From positions 15,717,375 through 15,781,374 of the forward strand of contig OZ037768.1 of assembly GCA_964035545.1 (NCBI GenBank): a DNA stretch of 64,000 bases. Direction: 5' to 3'. Under the pieces are notes generated by a model. That model was given only the letters and a program-made list of their open reading frames with translations. It was not told the DNA's origin and did no database searches. Shown in pieces: positions 52,134-64,000 of the stretch. This DNA comes from Bugula neritina. Its lineage: Eukaryota > Bryozoa > Gymnolaemata > Cheilostomatida > Bugulidae. Made by a program: the position numbers and the translations under genes. Position 1 is the stretch's first letter. Each line of letters opens with the position of its first letter.

Positions 52134-54170
52134 TCTATTTTTTCCAATGAAAGTCAATTTTTAAGTAAATGTGCATTTTGGCAATTTATTTTGAGTATTT
52201 TTCATAATTTTTAAGTGTGCATAACAATCCGTCCAATTCGTATTCTGAAGCATTTTTATAAAAACATGATCCGTTTGTTGATCTTCAAAGTTGATTATTT
52301 TTGTATCATGTTTTAAGTAAATTATATTTCTTCTGTTTGCATAAACATGCAGTTCATATTTTTCCATTTTTTTGTAAATTATATGATAATTATCTTCGTA
52401 TATCTTGAATGTATAATATATGGGTTTTATGATATTTCAACATCTACTAATAATTTTGTTCTTTATTGCATCAAGAGTATTTAGAAAGTATAAATCAGTT
52501 CAAAAATGTATCAAGTCTAAATTTTTTATTTGTCTGTAATTATATATGGTTGAAAATTAATCCTTGATTTTTATTATATTGCAATTGTTGTAGTTTTTGA
52601 AGATATTAAATGGAAGTAGAATATTATATTGAATAATGTCTTTTGGGAGCAGCCATTGTCTAGCTTAGTAATTTCAGAGTCAGTAGCTCAAATCTCAGTA
52701 AAGACCATTGGTGATGTTAGGCATTCAGTTAGGCATTCAGTCATAATTGCTCCTTTGCCCGCTTTATAAAAATCCTTTCCATCAGGGATTCTCACTATAA
52801 TGTGAGTTTCTGTGAGTTTCTACTTTGAACAATTTATGCTTGTGAGTAATTATGTAATGCAATATATTTTACTGTTTATATATATTAAAAGTTAATTTTC
52901 ATGATTTCATAAAACATCGCATTTTGTTACATTGGGAATTGTTGTTCTTATCTGTTTTTATCAACTCACTAATCTTTTTTCCGGCCTAGAGATTGGTGTA
53001 ATAATGTTTTATTTGGCTGTGATGTTAGTTCCAAATTTTATTTTAATCTGAAGGAAAAAAATCTAATTAAGGCGTTAGTCTGGTGATGCTCTAAAGGACT
53101 GACTCCTGAGTTGAGCACTTTCTCCTAATCATGCATTCGCATAAAGCAGCATTTTAAATAATTTTAATTTTAAAGATTTGTTCGAAACTAGTTTTGGCCA
53201 TATGGTAGGTTTCGTATTAGTTCCATTAATTAGCACAATTTATGTCTAGATTCTAGACTATGAATATTCCTACTAGTTCCTTCACTAGATGCATGGGGGT
53301 GTGTTGTTGCTTAGTATATGGATTTAAAATTTTTAATCTAAAGGTCAGTTTGGCACCCGATTGTTTTATTTCCGGTAAATTATGCTACAAACATGCAACT
53401 TATTTGTGGTACCTTGTTTCTGCATGGCTCAGTAAATATCTTCCATGAGTACAAATATTAGTTTTCAATGGTGATACATGTATGTTTAAATCATTAGCTA
53501 TTTACTTTATGCCATTACCATCAATAGCTCAGATATACTTGTACAAATTAAAATGTATTATCATACTCAAGCCTGTACCAGGTTTTTGTTCAACTTTCTT
53601 AATAGTAGGTAGTGCAAAATTCCCTATAGGGCCTAGTATTTTTATAGGACATTTCACCACCAATTTGAAAAGTCCAATCATCTAGATACACTATTGATTA
53701 ATTGACTGGTTGATAAGTGATACTCATGTTTTATAGATCAAACCGTTGGTTACTCAATCAAAAGTTGAGAACTGACCATTATAATTACCTGGGCGCGTGA
53801 TGTCATTGATAATCATAGTTCAATTTAAATGCCGTCACTACTAATATTGGTAGCAGCCTACAACGCTATATCTTGGTTTAAGAGTTGCATTTTCTTGTAT
53901 GTAAGCGTGTACGTCAACTACTCAATTTCTGCGGAGTTCGACTCTCCTGGTTACCCATGACTCTTCCCAAGTTGTTTTCACTTCTATTCTGCGTTATCAA
54001 TGATCGCTCGTGGCACCAAGTGGTGAGAGCCAACAGGTGCGGTACGTGACCTATGAACTTTGCAGGAAGCCTAGCGGCATGTGCGTTACTACCTCTAGCT
54101 TGTTGAAATGGCTCATTGCTCGCAGCCACAGGCAGCACTGAAGTTAAACCTTGCCGTATTGCAAACCCTG
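52134..54170. other. Spacer between kinesin and chondroitin synthase genes
   Basis: About 2 kb, AT-rich, with no coding exon I can support. It holds a degenerate SINE (52646-52830). GC content and CpG rise from about 53.9 kb toward the downstream promoter. Confidence 0.7.
52646..52830 (+). mobile_element. tRNA-derived SINE, old copy D
   Basis: Starts GGGAGCAGCCATTGTCTAG like copy C (GGGAGCAACCGTGGTCTAG). It keeps ATTGGTGATGTTAGG, then a local duplication GGCATTCAGTTAGGCATTCA, then CCCGCTTTATAAAAATCC and a truncated tail with a repeated GTGAGTTTC. It is strongly diverged, so an old insertion. Confidence 0.85.
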
Positions 54171-54173
54171 CGT

Positions 54174-54272
54174 TATAAAAAGCAGTGTGCAATTTTGAGC
54201 TTTTCACACACTCTTTCACAATTGATGCACAGAAACCAAGCTCTCAGTTTTTGTCAAGTGTAGGGCCCAGGG
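54174..54272 (+). promoter_or_regulatory. TATA promoter and candidate noncoding leader exon of the chondroitin synthase
   Basis: TATAAAAA at 54174-54181 is followed 30 bp later by an initiator-like TTTCACACA (54202-54210). The presumed exon runs to a strong donor, CCCAGGG|GTAAGTC (54272/54273). The next matching acceptor before the coding exon is TGTTTGTAG|GCATTCC at 56532/56533. The local CpG content is higher than in the surroundings. Spacing and splice signals fit a promoter; it needs a transcript to confirm it. Confidence 0.5.
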
Positions 54273-56601
54273 GTAAGTCAGTAGCCGTAGGTGTACACAG
54301 AATCAGGTGGTTGATGTTGTTTTTAGTTTTTCCTTGCCCTTGTGACTATGTGAGTCTTACTCTTACTCTCATCATTATCACTACGGTTATGTTTTTATTC
54401 TTATGGCTTATTTATTGAGCTTGACGCTGAAACTTGATATAAAGTTTCTGGTAACAGCGTTGCGCTTCAAATTTCTGAGTTCATAGAGCTAGTGAAATTG
54501 AATAGAGTAAGAGTTGTACTTGTAGGTAGCTGTTAAATTTTTATCTGCTACTAGTAGTAGTGTTGCTGTTAAGTCTAAGTGGTAATAGTAATACTTACTA
54601 ATAGCAGTACTAATACAGATTTAATTTTAATTTTCAATTTGATTAAGTCATGATTATCAACAAGTCACATCATTTTTAGTTTGCACAACTTTCATCTTTA
54701 TTAAAGTTTGTTTTTTATTTATTTTCAGCCTAATGCAACTTGAAATTCATCTTTTTGTTGATCACAGAGTCACACTATTACTGTAACTATAAATATAGGT
54801 ATATGGTAATAATTATGTAGTATTTTCATAATGACAACGGTAATGTAATAGTCTTACATGTATTATTTTGATTTACTATCTCCCACATAAGGATTCAGAC
54901 CTCCCTTTAGTGCTATTTAGGCTCTTTGTTCCTAAACATACTTACTGGTCCAGTCTATGCAGTTTATAGTCGTTTCAACTTTGTAGTTCACATAAAATTG
55001 TATCATGTCAAAACCTGTGAATGTAGTTATGTTGATCATAATAATGAAAAGTAACTAGTGAGACCCCTCTGTGGAAGTAATCGTCATATTTATATTGTTT
55101 CCATATATCATATAACCACGTTTAAGCAATTGTCTGCTTTTTATGACTCATGCATACTTGACATCAGCTGCTTTCATCATAACCCTGCATCTGCTTCAAC
55201 ATGTATGTTCATTCAGTTTTGCTTGTCACAGTTAAAGTTGTAGCTAGTTCCCAACTAGATAGTTATTTCTAAACCGTCTAAAATGTTTTAGTTTCATAAA
55301 GTGAGCAATAAAACTGACTTCTAGAAGCTCAAATACCAGATTAATGCTGGCCTCACATGCTGAGTAATTCATTCATATTCTAAAAGAATGATTTGGTTGT
55401 ATCCCAATGCATGTGTCAGCTAATTGAGAGGCTGTAGCTTACTTGGTGCATATCACCTTTGACTTGCATGCAACTCAGTGCTTCTAATTAATTAAACTAA
55501 AATTAAAACAGACAAGGGCTAATTGTAGTGGTCTAAACATTTTTTGAAAAGAGGCAAAAATAAGCTAGCAATCTTGTGATATGTTGGCTATAGTTTTTAG
55601 ATTGTCCTAAATTTCTAATGATGATCATATGAATCAATTGATAGTATTTTTTTCAGTAATACTTGTACATGTTAAATGTATCTTGTCTGGATGATGTAAA
55701 TAGTTACTACAGATCTATCTATATTATCAAGTATTACTAATTGGACTGATTTGGGTAAATATCTGGTGTAAAGCTTCAAAACAGCCACTAACCTAATTGA
55801 TGGCAACTCCCTTGCTGAAACTCCTTTGGAGTGTGATTGATGTTTACTTGTGATTAGATTACAACAGTCGCACTAAAAGTAACACATTTCCATTGCATTA
55901 TACATTATAGTTTCTGTACATTCTTGTAAGATAAACTCAACATATAAGAAAATGCTGTCCCATTTCTCCTCTGTTGAAATTATTTGTTCAACAACATTTT
56001 TTAATGGTGACTTTTGTCTCAAGTCCCATCGTGGTTATCATGATAGCATGCACCATTGCTATTTACTATAACTCAACACTCATTTCTCTAAATAGCATTT
56101 TCTTGTACTAAGTGGCCACTTGCTGCAAAAATGTTAACTTCCATGCAACTTGAGTATCTAATTGATGGTTAGAAGCAACTGTTATTCTTAAGGAAGGTTA
56201 GCTTCCAATTATTTTCTAGAACCCAGGTTTAGCCACAACTTAACTGTTTTACTATAGATTCATGTTTGAGTAGTTCTACTGATAACCTGTCTGTCTTCAG
56301 TTGATTACCTATACTTTCTGCACTTAGCAATGCCCGACCCTGATTGGCTAAACAGTTTAGTGACTAGTATCACTCTCCAGTGAGCCCTTTGCAATACTTC
56401 ATGTAACTAGTACCTGGCAAAAGTACACCTTTATTTGATGGGAAAGCTTTTCAAAAAACAAAACATTGTGTCTAATAATGCTATCATTTGGCTGTTTACC
56501 ATCACATCAGGCAGTATCTCTACTGTTTGTAGGCATTCCATGTGTCAAGAAACTAGTCACCAATATTGTTCGGGTTAGCACATTGCCCTGCATCATATAG
56601 T

Positions 56602-59600
56602 ATGACTCACTCAGAGGAGCATTGGATTTATCCTTCCTCAATTGAACAACTTTCTGCTGAAGTTCAAAGAAGACGGCCTGAAAGACATGTAATGGAGCGA
56701 AATAAATCCTACGCCCTCACTGGCCTTGCTGGTGGTATTCTGTGTGGGTTTATTCTATGCTTGTGGATAAAACCATTCTTTTTGTGTACAGAAGAGGACT
56801 GCTGTCTTACTCAACGACTTAGAGCTGAAATGAAAAATGAAATCAGTTGGCACAACAAGTTACACTCTCAGTCAATAAATGCAGTGAACAAGAAGCAGGT
56901 AAGTGTGCATCTGTTTTGTTTGCAAAAGTAGCAGTTGCCATGAAGTTGCCCTGACTAGGTATGATGGATCTGTACTAGAGTGCATATCCATCACAGTGCA
57001 TGTCATCACATATCCAAGTAATATAGGGTTACTTGATTGTGTCACTTCATAGCTGTGTGTAACAAGACATGGGGTGCAGCATATCATGATGACTCATCAC
57101 CTCAACCACGAAGCTGTGGTGACAGCAAGCTACTGTTTACTTTCAAGATAGTAAAGTTTTACTTTGTGTAAACAGGGAAAGCTGTTACTAAGTGCAAAGC
57201 TCTCGCCATGCTGCTACTACTAGGCTCAGCTTTGTTCTATTTAGTGGAAAAGTGCATCATTATATTATAGTACTTGTTCCATAACTATTGACTGAATTTA
57301 GAATACATAGCCAAAAAAATTAATGTAATATTTGAATAAAAAAAATTTACAACAGCGTCAAATTTGTCAGAAGTGACTTGGCTTGTTGAATGGTGATAAA
57401 TTTTTAAACAAGGTAAAGAATGTTTGCTTCCAGTTTAGTTTCGTAGCCAACTCATCTCAAGTTGGGTTCACTCATTTAGTAAATTGAATATTTGCATAAT
57501 TTGTATTGGGATTGAGGCCCAGGTGTACAGGAGTAACCCTTAGGCTTGTAAGATAGTTTAATACACCTTGCGATTAAAATGCACACTATTATATGGTTTG
57601 AGCTTACATTTTGTTTAGATGTTTTAAACTATAAAGTATGCTGACCATAGAATCATCACCGAGGAGCAGTAGTAGATAAATTGAGATAGCCTAAGTTTTT
57701 TCAATTTTGTTATTTAATTTGATTTGGGTCGTGAGTTGAAATTCTCTCGTGAACATATGGGCTGATATTGCCAACTCAAGTCTGGTTTGGAGATTGTGTA
57801 TTGGCTGCTAACACTTCCGGACTGCTGCAGGTGTTGTGGCAGATTGCTCTGCTCTTTGGTAGTCTGTATGGTTAGAAACCTCAGTTTATATCTCATTGAC
57901 TAGAGTCTTGAGCCTGCATATGCAGTCGTATTTATATACGAATAAACTACTTGGCACTATTTTCATTAAATTTCTATGATAATAAACATATTCATTGTGA
58001 ATCTGTTTCTACTTCCCCATTTCAGTTCTGCAAATAAACATCTAATATCTGGTTGAAATTTCCATCCTGTCTGTTGAGATGTCATCTTTGCTCCTATTAA
58101 TGGTTTTGACAGGTGTTGATAGGTGTTATGACTGCAGCCAAGTTTATAGACAATCGTGCTTTGGCAGTTTGGCAGACGTGGGCCAAGAATATCAACGGTG
58201 ACGTAATATTTTTCTCTGGTGAAGGTTCTGCATCAAGGTTGGTTGGTTTAATTCAAACCTCGTTAAATATAGCATACAGGTTAGAACACTTACCTTAGGT
58301 GACTTTCTATGTGTCTAGTCTTCTTTCTTATCAAACCCGCAGCCCTTTTGTCAAAACTATCTGTTATTTTACCCCCTGTTCACACATTGTCATACTGTAC
58401 ATAACATCACCAACAAAAGTAACAGCACCAACAAAATGGGGCAGCTGTTACGTTTTGTCAACAGGTGAAATCTAACTCTACTAATTGCTATTTGATGCCC
58501 TTTGAAAACGTAGTGAATTAGTAAAGTATGACCCGTAAAAGCATAATTGAGAAGGCGTAGGCGATTTAATTATCAACATGTAAGTACGTCATCTAATCGC
58601 CAAAGTCACAACTAAATAACGATGTTTACAGAGTTATTACTTCTTTTGAGTATTATTCTGAAATCATCGGATTAAGTTATCACAATACAATAATTTTTAC
58701 TAGTGGCTTTTACAACTCTAATTTCTGACTGAAAATCGTAAAGGTATAAATGCAACTTAAAAAAATTTATTTATACACAAATAGATATAAAATTGGAATT
58801 AATGTATGTTAGTTATATTTTAAGTCAAGATTAAGACAAATAAGATTCCCTTCTAAAAATATCCATAAAAATTCTTTGTCTGGCAGTCTATTTCACTTGA
58901 CAGAGTTGAAGTCATTTTTTCAGAAAGTCTAGAAAATTGAGAGATACTCGTGCTAGTAGTTAGTACCATATCTATCAACCACCCTGCCAAAGCTAATTGT
59001 TTTATTATCAAATACCAGGACTAGGTATAGGTGTGAAAGGTGTGAAAGTTGTGTTTGTTTAGCAACTGAAAATAGTATCAATGGTTCTAAAGCTGTATGA
59101 CATTTCTGCCTAGCAAAAATGTAACTATATCATCAAACATTCAAACAACCACAGTCAGTGTTGAGAAAATATATATTCTCTTAATATTGCTGAAAGCATG
59201 TTAAGTAACTTGAAAGTTCTATTTTCATAATCAGCAGCCATTGATTAAACAGAAGAAATAAAGACACATCGTAGTTGGATGATATAATTAATTTCATTCT
59301 TGATTTGAACACTGTGGCAAGCATTAGATTCTACTTTTGCTTTGTTGGAAGAAAAATAATTTTCTGAAACTTTGAAACAGAAACAAAAATTATCAGTAGT
59401 TGCCTTAACCCTTACGCGATCAATGGACCATATATGTCCCTGAAATCGACACTATCCACAGATCAATGGACCATATATGGTCTTTTAGGTAAACAAACAA
59501 TAGCGCTTACTTTAAACTTTCAGTTTTCAACTGAAAAGCCTAAAACTTTTTGTAATTGAGGTTGATAGGACAGCTTAGTAATTTTGAAATAATTAGAGCC

Positions 59601-62600
59601 ATTAAATTTGATTAAATTATTAGCTACCAAGCCAGCTAGTTGCTTTTCAATTTAATCCCTAAATTTCAAAATTGTCGGTAAATTTTAACGCTACTTTCAA
59701 ATGCATAAAACTGCTGTCAAATTATAGAGAGCCAGTTTATTTTATTCAGATTACATTTAGACGAACATCTAAATAAACAGAAATGTTAAATTCACTATAT
59801 TTTGAATCATATTATAAATTAATTTTATCATTTTAAATTTTCAATTTTAAAATGGCAGTTTTGAGAGGCAAATTAAAATGACTGATTTTAGCTAGAATTG
59901 AGGTCTTCCATCACTTTAAGAAGCTTTTTATAAAAGAAATATACTCTTAAAATTATATTATCCAGTTTAAGTAAGGCCAAAATCAAGTGTAACTTTTTAA
60001 TAATGAAATTTAAAGTTATGCAAAATTTGTTAGCAAATTTCGCGATAAACTCAAACGAGGCTTGAAATTACGCAACTTCAAAGTTGATCGCCAAAGGGTT
60101 AAAATTGTCCTAATTTTGTAGCCATGGTATTCCATTGGTGGCTCTGCCTGGAGTCACTGATGTGTATCCTCCACAGAAGAAGTCATTCATGATGATGAAG
60201 TACTTGCATGATTATGGTGAGTCCATCAGTTTTAAGTACTCCCCACCCCCAACCAACACTGTGTTGTGTTAATCCAGCTTGTAATTTCTATTGAAAGGTA
60301 TTCTGGTCACTACAACATTCTTTTTGTTTCCTTACTTCATTCCGTGCTTCATTAATAACTGCTGTTGTTATATTATCCTATACTTTCTCACAAGCAGTCT
60401 TCTGGTTGGGTTATTGTGACATTATAGTCTACAGTCCACGACTTCACTTGGGTATAATCTAATGTCTCATCATCTCTTTTGCAACTGTTCTTACACTAAG
60501 TTTCCCTCTCCCCCTCTCTCTCATTTTCTGTTTGTCTTGATATTCCTGCTTCATTGGCTATAACCTTTGTTCACTAATGTCAAACCCCTTATCTCTTGAC
60601 AGATTTCATACATTTTTTACATTCCTCCAAGCTGTAAGTAACAGCCCTGGTGTCTTGTTTTAATACTTTCTGCTTAGTTGTTCCAGTAACAGGTTGATGA
60701 CCCTAGGGCCTAGGCTTTCTGGTCCTCCACATTCTTGCTGCCAATAAATCATGTCTAGTTTTGTTCTTTATACTGTAATTCATAGCAATCTAAACTGTTA
60801 ATTTTTTTCTGATTCAATAGAAATATTGCTAATATCCATACACAACTATTTTAATAATTGGTTTAATAAGTAGATTAGGGGTAAGCAAAATAACTAGTTA
60901 ATATGAAGGTATATTGTAGGCTTTTGGAATATTTAATTTTAAAATTATAAGTTTAGAACAGGCTAATGCTTTTTAGGAAGTAAAATTACCAACACTTTGC
61001 AGCATGAAACCTTTGTGATTGTTTCTAATAAAATAGTTTAGACTTTAGAGTGTAGGTATACCAGAGGGGGAGACCTGGTTCACGCCATGGAAGCTTCTAC
61101 CAAAACCGTATCAATAGGAAAACATGTTTTGAAATAAAAAAGGACGCAACTAATTTGCACTATACATAATATTACAGAGTTGAATATGTGTTGCCAGTGA
61201 AACAATTACATGGTAAATGAGTACTCAGACAGCATTAAGTTTCTGGAATCTTGGGAACTTCTTTGTTAGTTCTTTAACAGTTCTTTTCTTACTGACAAAT
61301 AAGTTTTCTTTTCTAGCTTTGCCAGTCTTAGTTAGGTAGTTACCACAATGTGCATATATAAACTAGTCCTGCATTAACTTTCACTAGCAACATCAAGTAG
61401 TTTCAATGATGACACAGTAGCTTCATTCATAAACTGCCTTGTGGATATTTTCAGACAACAAAGAGCGATTGTCTAACTAAAGTATATTTCTAATTACTTA
61501 TCTACATAATATTCACACAGCACAATTAATTGCATTTGTGTCACCTCTTCAGATATGAGCTCTAGAAATGCAGTGCCTAACTGTACCCCTATATCAGATA
61601 GGTTTCCATGTAGCTACTATATCAGATAGGTTTCCATGTAGCTACTATATCAGAATTTGGCCATGTTGTCCCTAAAAAACACATACATCAGATACAAAAT
61701 GGAAGTCCACGCCCTTCTGGTGACCTATGGAACTGGAACCATAAGATATAGACAGAGCAGTGTATATATAAATTGAAATGTTTATGTCTTGTGCTATTAT
61801 AATAAAATAGAATATTTTAACACATTATATATAAGCCTGCACGAGTGTTATATATATTTAACAGGGATAGACAAATACAGATATTTTATGAGAGTAGATG
61901 ATGATGTCTACGTGAATGGAGATAAACTTGATGCGTTTCTCAACTCCCTGAATTATAGCCAGGCTTTGTATATAGGTAATGGCTTCTCTTACACATGTCA
62001 CCCATCACGTGTGACTACTTGTACACTCCTCATATACCCACATATGGCTTCAAGATGCATAACTGGTCACTCATTACAATTACTTGCCAAAAAGTAAAAT
62101 AATTGTTAAATTCTAATGATTATTACTTCCAGAACACTGGACCAAATGTGTATAACCCTCCAATTTATGCACAGCTGCCCAATTAATCTCATGGACTCAC
62201 TTTGTTTTCACTCACTACTCTTTTGTCTACGCTGCCAATGATTATGCTATTCACCGTTTGAATGCTGACAAAACTTTTTCAAGGTTTTACTAATAGACTA
62301 CAATATTTTGGTATGCTGTGAAATAGTGTCTAATCAATCAGCAAGGTTAGAGTAAAGTACTGCATAGCTCAAGTTCCAATAGCTGGATGGTGTTGAAGTA
62401 GAGGTGCACAGTCTAGAGAGTGTAAGCACAAAATGCTTCTAACCTCAACACAATAGCATGTGTGTGACTTGCCTATTTTTCTCAACTCAATCATGTCACT
62501 AACACCAGTTACTGTAATTCAATAACAATTGTATAGTTATCCCCCTGCTTCAAACCAACATAGGGGCAGATAAATCCACAAGTAAAATAAACACCATGTT

Positions 62601-63441
62601 GATTTCTACTGTAAAGGTGATTTTCTTCTATGGTAGTAATATCAAGCACTGTATCACAAAATTGTAGAAGTATAGTAATCTAGTAAAGGCAAAAGTTGGC
62701 ATCCATTTTCCCATACTATCTCATAAATGTGATTATTATAAGATATTGAATTACTATTCAATAATTTCATGTATGAGTTAATCAAATTTCCCCTTCAGTT
62801 TGGTGTGAATGTGGCTGGTAGGTAATAAACTTAAATATTTTGGTTTATAATCTTCATAATTTTTTCTACGTTTCTAATGCAGACAAAAAACTTGATTCAA
62901 TTACAATGTCAATTATGAATATGTTATAGCTTATACTTTCTTATCTCTATCTACAGTGAGTTAGACACACAATATATCAGACATATGATATACCCTAAAC
63001 TAATTTATTGGGCCAGGGTAGAAGAGGATCACTTTCAATCGTGGAATTCAAAGAATGCTGATCAGAGTGGCAGAAAATGTTATTTATCTTACCAACTGAT
63101 TAAACTCTTGTTTAAGGGTGATCAGTGCTGCACACAGCACCTCACTTATATGTATCAAACTGGTTCTCGCTTTTTCACTGTTGCATGCATTACATTGCTC
63201 CCTGCTTCCTGCAGGTCAAGCTGGGACAGGCAAGAAAGAAGAAGTGGCTGAGCTGTCCCTCAACCCAGATGAGAACTTCTGTATGGGTGGTCCTGGTGTG
63301 GTGGTGACTGGGGAGACATTGAGGAGGGTAATCCCCCACATCAGTTACTGTCTGCAGCATCTCCTCTCCACACACGAGGACATCGAACTTGGCAGATGCA
63401 TCAGAATGTTTGCAGGAATCCCTTGCACTTGGAATTATGAG
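56602..63441 (+). CDS. CHSY1: Chondroitin sulfate synthase (CHSY1/3 type), N-terminal part (partial, 5 coding exons)
   Basis: A Golgi type II membrane enzyme that polymerises chondroitin by adding GlcA and GalNAc in turn. Exons: 56602-56898, 58113-58237, 60122-60216, 61865-61975, 63215-63441 (285 codons; phases match), continuing past the window. A single membrane anchor (ALTGLAGGILCGFILCLWI) follows a short cytoplasmic tail. The glucuronosyl-transferase domain follows: VLIGVMTAAKF, YPPQKKSFMMMKYLHD, the metal-binding DDD in YFMRVDDDVYV, then ENFCMGGPGVVV and THEDIELGRC. These match human CHSY1 segment by segment. The second (GalNAc-transferase) domain lies outside. CHSY1 and CHSY3 cannot be separated here. 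Two in-frame ATGs are possible, 56602 and 56692; the second gives a shorter cytoplasmic tail, closer to the family norm. Confidence 0.92.
59409..60098. mobile_element. piggyBac-type MITE, 690 bp
   Basis: Flanked on both sides by TTAA (59405-59408 and 60099-60102), the target duplication of piggyBac elements. The inverted ends are CCCTTACGCGATCAA and CCCTTTGGCGATCAA (13 of 15 matching). Near the left end GATCAATGGACCATATAT occurs twice. There is no transposase frame, so it is non-autonomous. It ends 19 bp before the chondroitin synthase exon at 60122. Confidence 0.9.
61591..61656. repeat. 28-bp tandem duplication, 2.3 copies
   Basis: ATATCAGATAGGTTTCCATG plus TAGCTACT, repeated exactly once and then started a third time. 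It lies in the chondroitin synthase intron 60217-61864. Confidence 0.9.
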
Positions 63442-64000
63442 GTAAACTCTATAACTTACTAGTTTGTGCTTTATGTCCGACTTTATCACATTTTGTTAAA
63501 AATATTTCGGCCTTCACACATGCTATCTTGTGCAATACTGGCTCAGTTCAATTTAGAAATTGTCATCTCATTATTTTGGGTAATTTTCAACTATTTTTTC
63601 TATTATACTGTTTGTGTTTACCAAAACTTACTAGCAGGGGAAGGGTTGGTTTGCAAACAGCTATTGATCAGTTTTATAGCTCAAATTGCTTTCTGCTGCA
63701 TCTATCCAGTTATATGGTTCATCAAGTTTGATGTTTCAAAACCTCTACACCCCATTGTCTTGTGGTGTTTTATAGCCTTAGCTATTTACAGGGCACATTG
63801 TGAATATAATTGTGTAGAATCCTGCAGGTATTTCATTTCCAGCATTCTGTAATTTAATAGTAATTCTGCTGTAATAAAATATAACTTGGGCTGCTAAAAC
63901 TTGACCATATGCAGTGTTCTTTGAGATACCTGTTTTCGAATGTAAATTAAGTTACTAACTATAGAAATATTCAATGTAAATGCTCTTACTTTTCACTATG

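Noticed and set aside
63466-63852. 128-residue hydrophobic plus-strand frame at the window end
   Set aside because: It lies in the intron after the chondroitin synthase donor (63441/63442); no acceptor or homology supports it.

Overview
The window is eukaryotic, nuclear, AT-rich animal DNA. Genes are split by many short GT-AG introns, and introns and spacers carry SINEs, small DNA transposons and minisatellites. The three genes are animal families: an N-terminal HUWE1 gene, a C-terminal-motor kinesin of the KCBP/kinesin-C type (known from sea urchin, plants and algae; not a gene I know from vertebrates), and a chondroitin sulfate synthase. Together they suggest a marine invertebrate. I cannot name the phylum.

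Layout. (1) About 1-22.3 kb, minus strand: the 5' half of HUWE1, a giant HECT E3 ubiquitin ligase. I traced 45 coding exons from the start codon at 22300 to the window edge. Splice phases agree at every junction and give about 2,567 codons. They cover the DUF908/DUF913 armadillo-like region, UBA, UIM, WWE and the start of the acidic region; the BH3-like and HECT parts lie beyond position 1. (2) About 22.3-30.35 kb: an AT-rich spacer between head-to-head genes. It holds a 106-bp inverted-repeat element, a CpG-rich pocket near 27.1 kb that may be a promoter or leader exon, and an unidentified degraded coding relic near 28.5-29.4 kb. (3) 30.35-52.13 kb, plus strand: the kinesin, 32 coding exons and 1,513 codons plus stop, closed by an AATAAA signal. 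Its introns hold a mariner relic, two SINEs, a 1.3-kb inverted-repeat transposon and several minisatellites. (4) 54.17 kb to the end, plus strand: the 5' part of a CHSY1/3-type chondroitin synthase gene, with a TATA promoter, a likely noncoding leader exon and five coding exons before the window ends.

The genes are not a functional unit: one acts in ubiquitin signalling, one in microtubule transport, one in Golgi glycosaminoglycan synthesis. I found no operon, CRISPR array, rRNA or genuine tRNA gene. The less ordinary content is the animal KCBP-like kinesin, a possible GC-AG or in-frame alternative intron in it, and mobile or tandem repeats sitting directly against splice sites.
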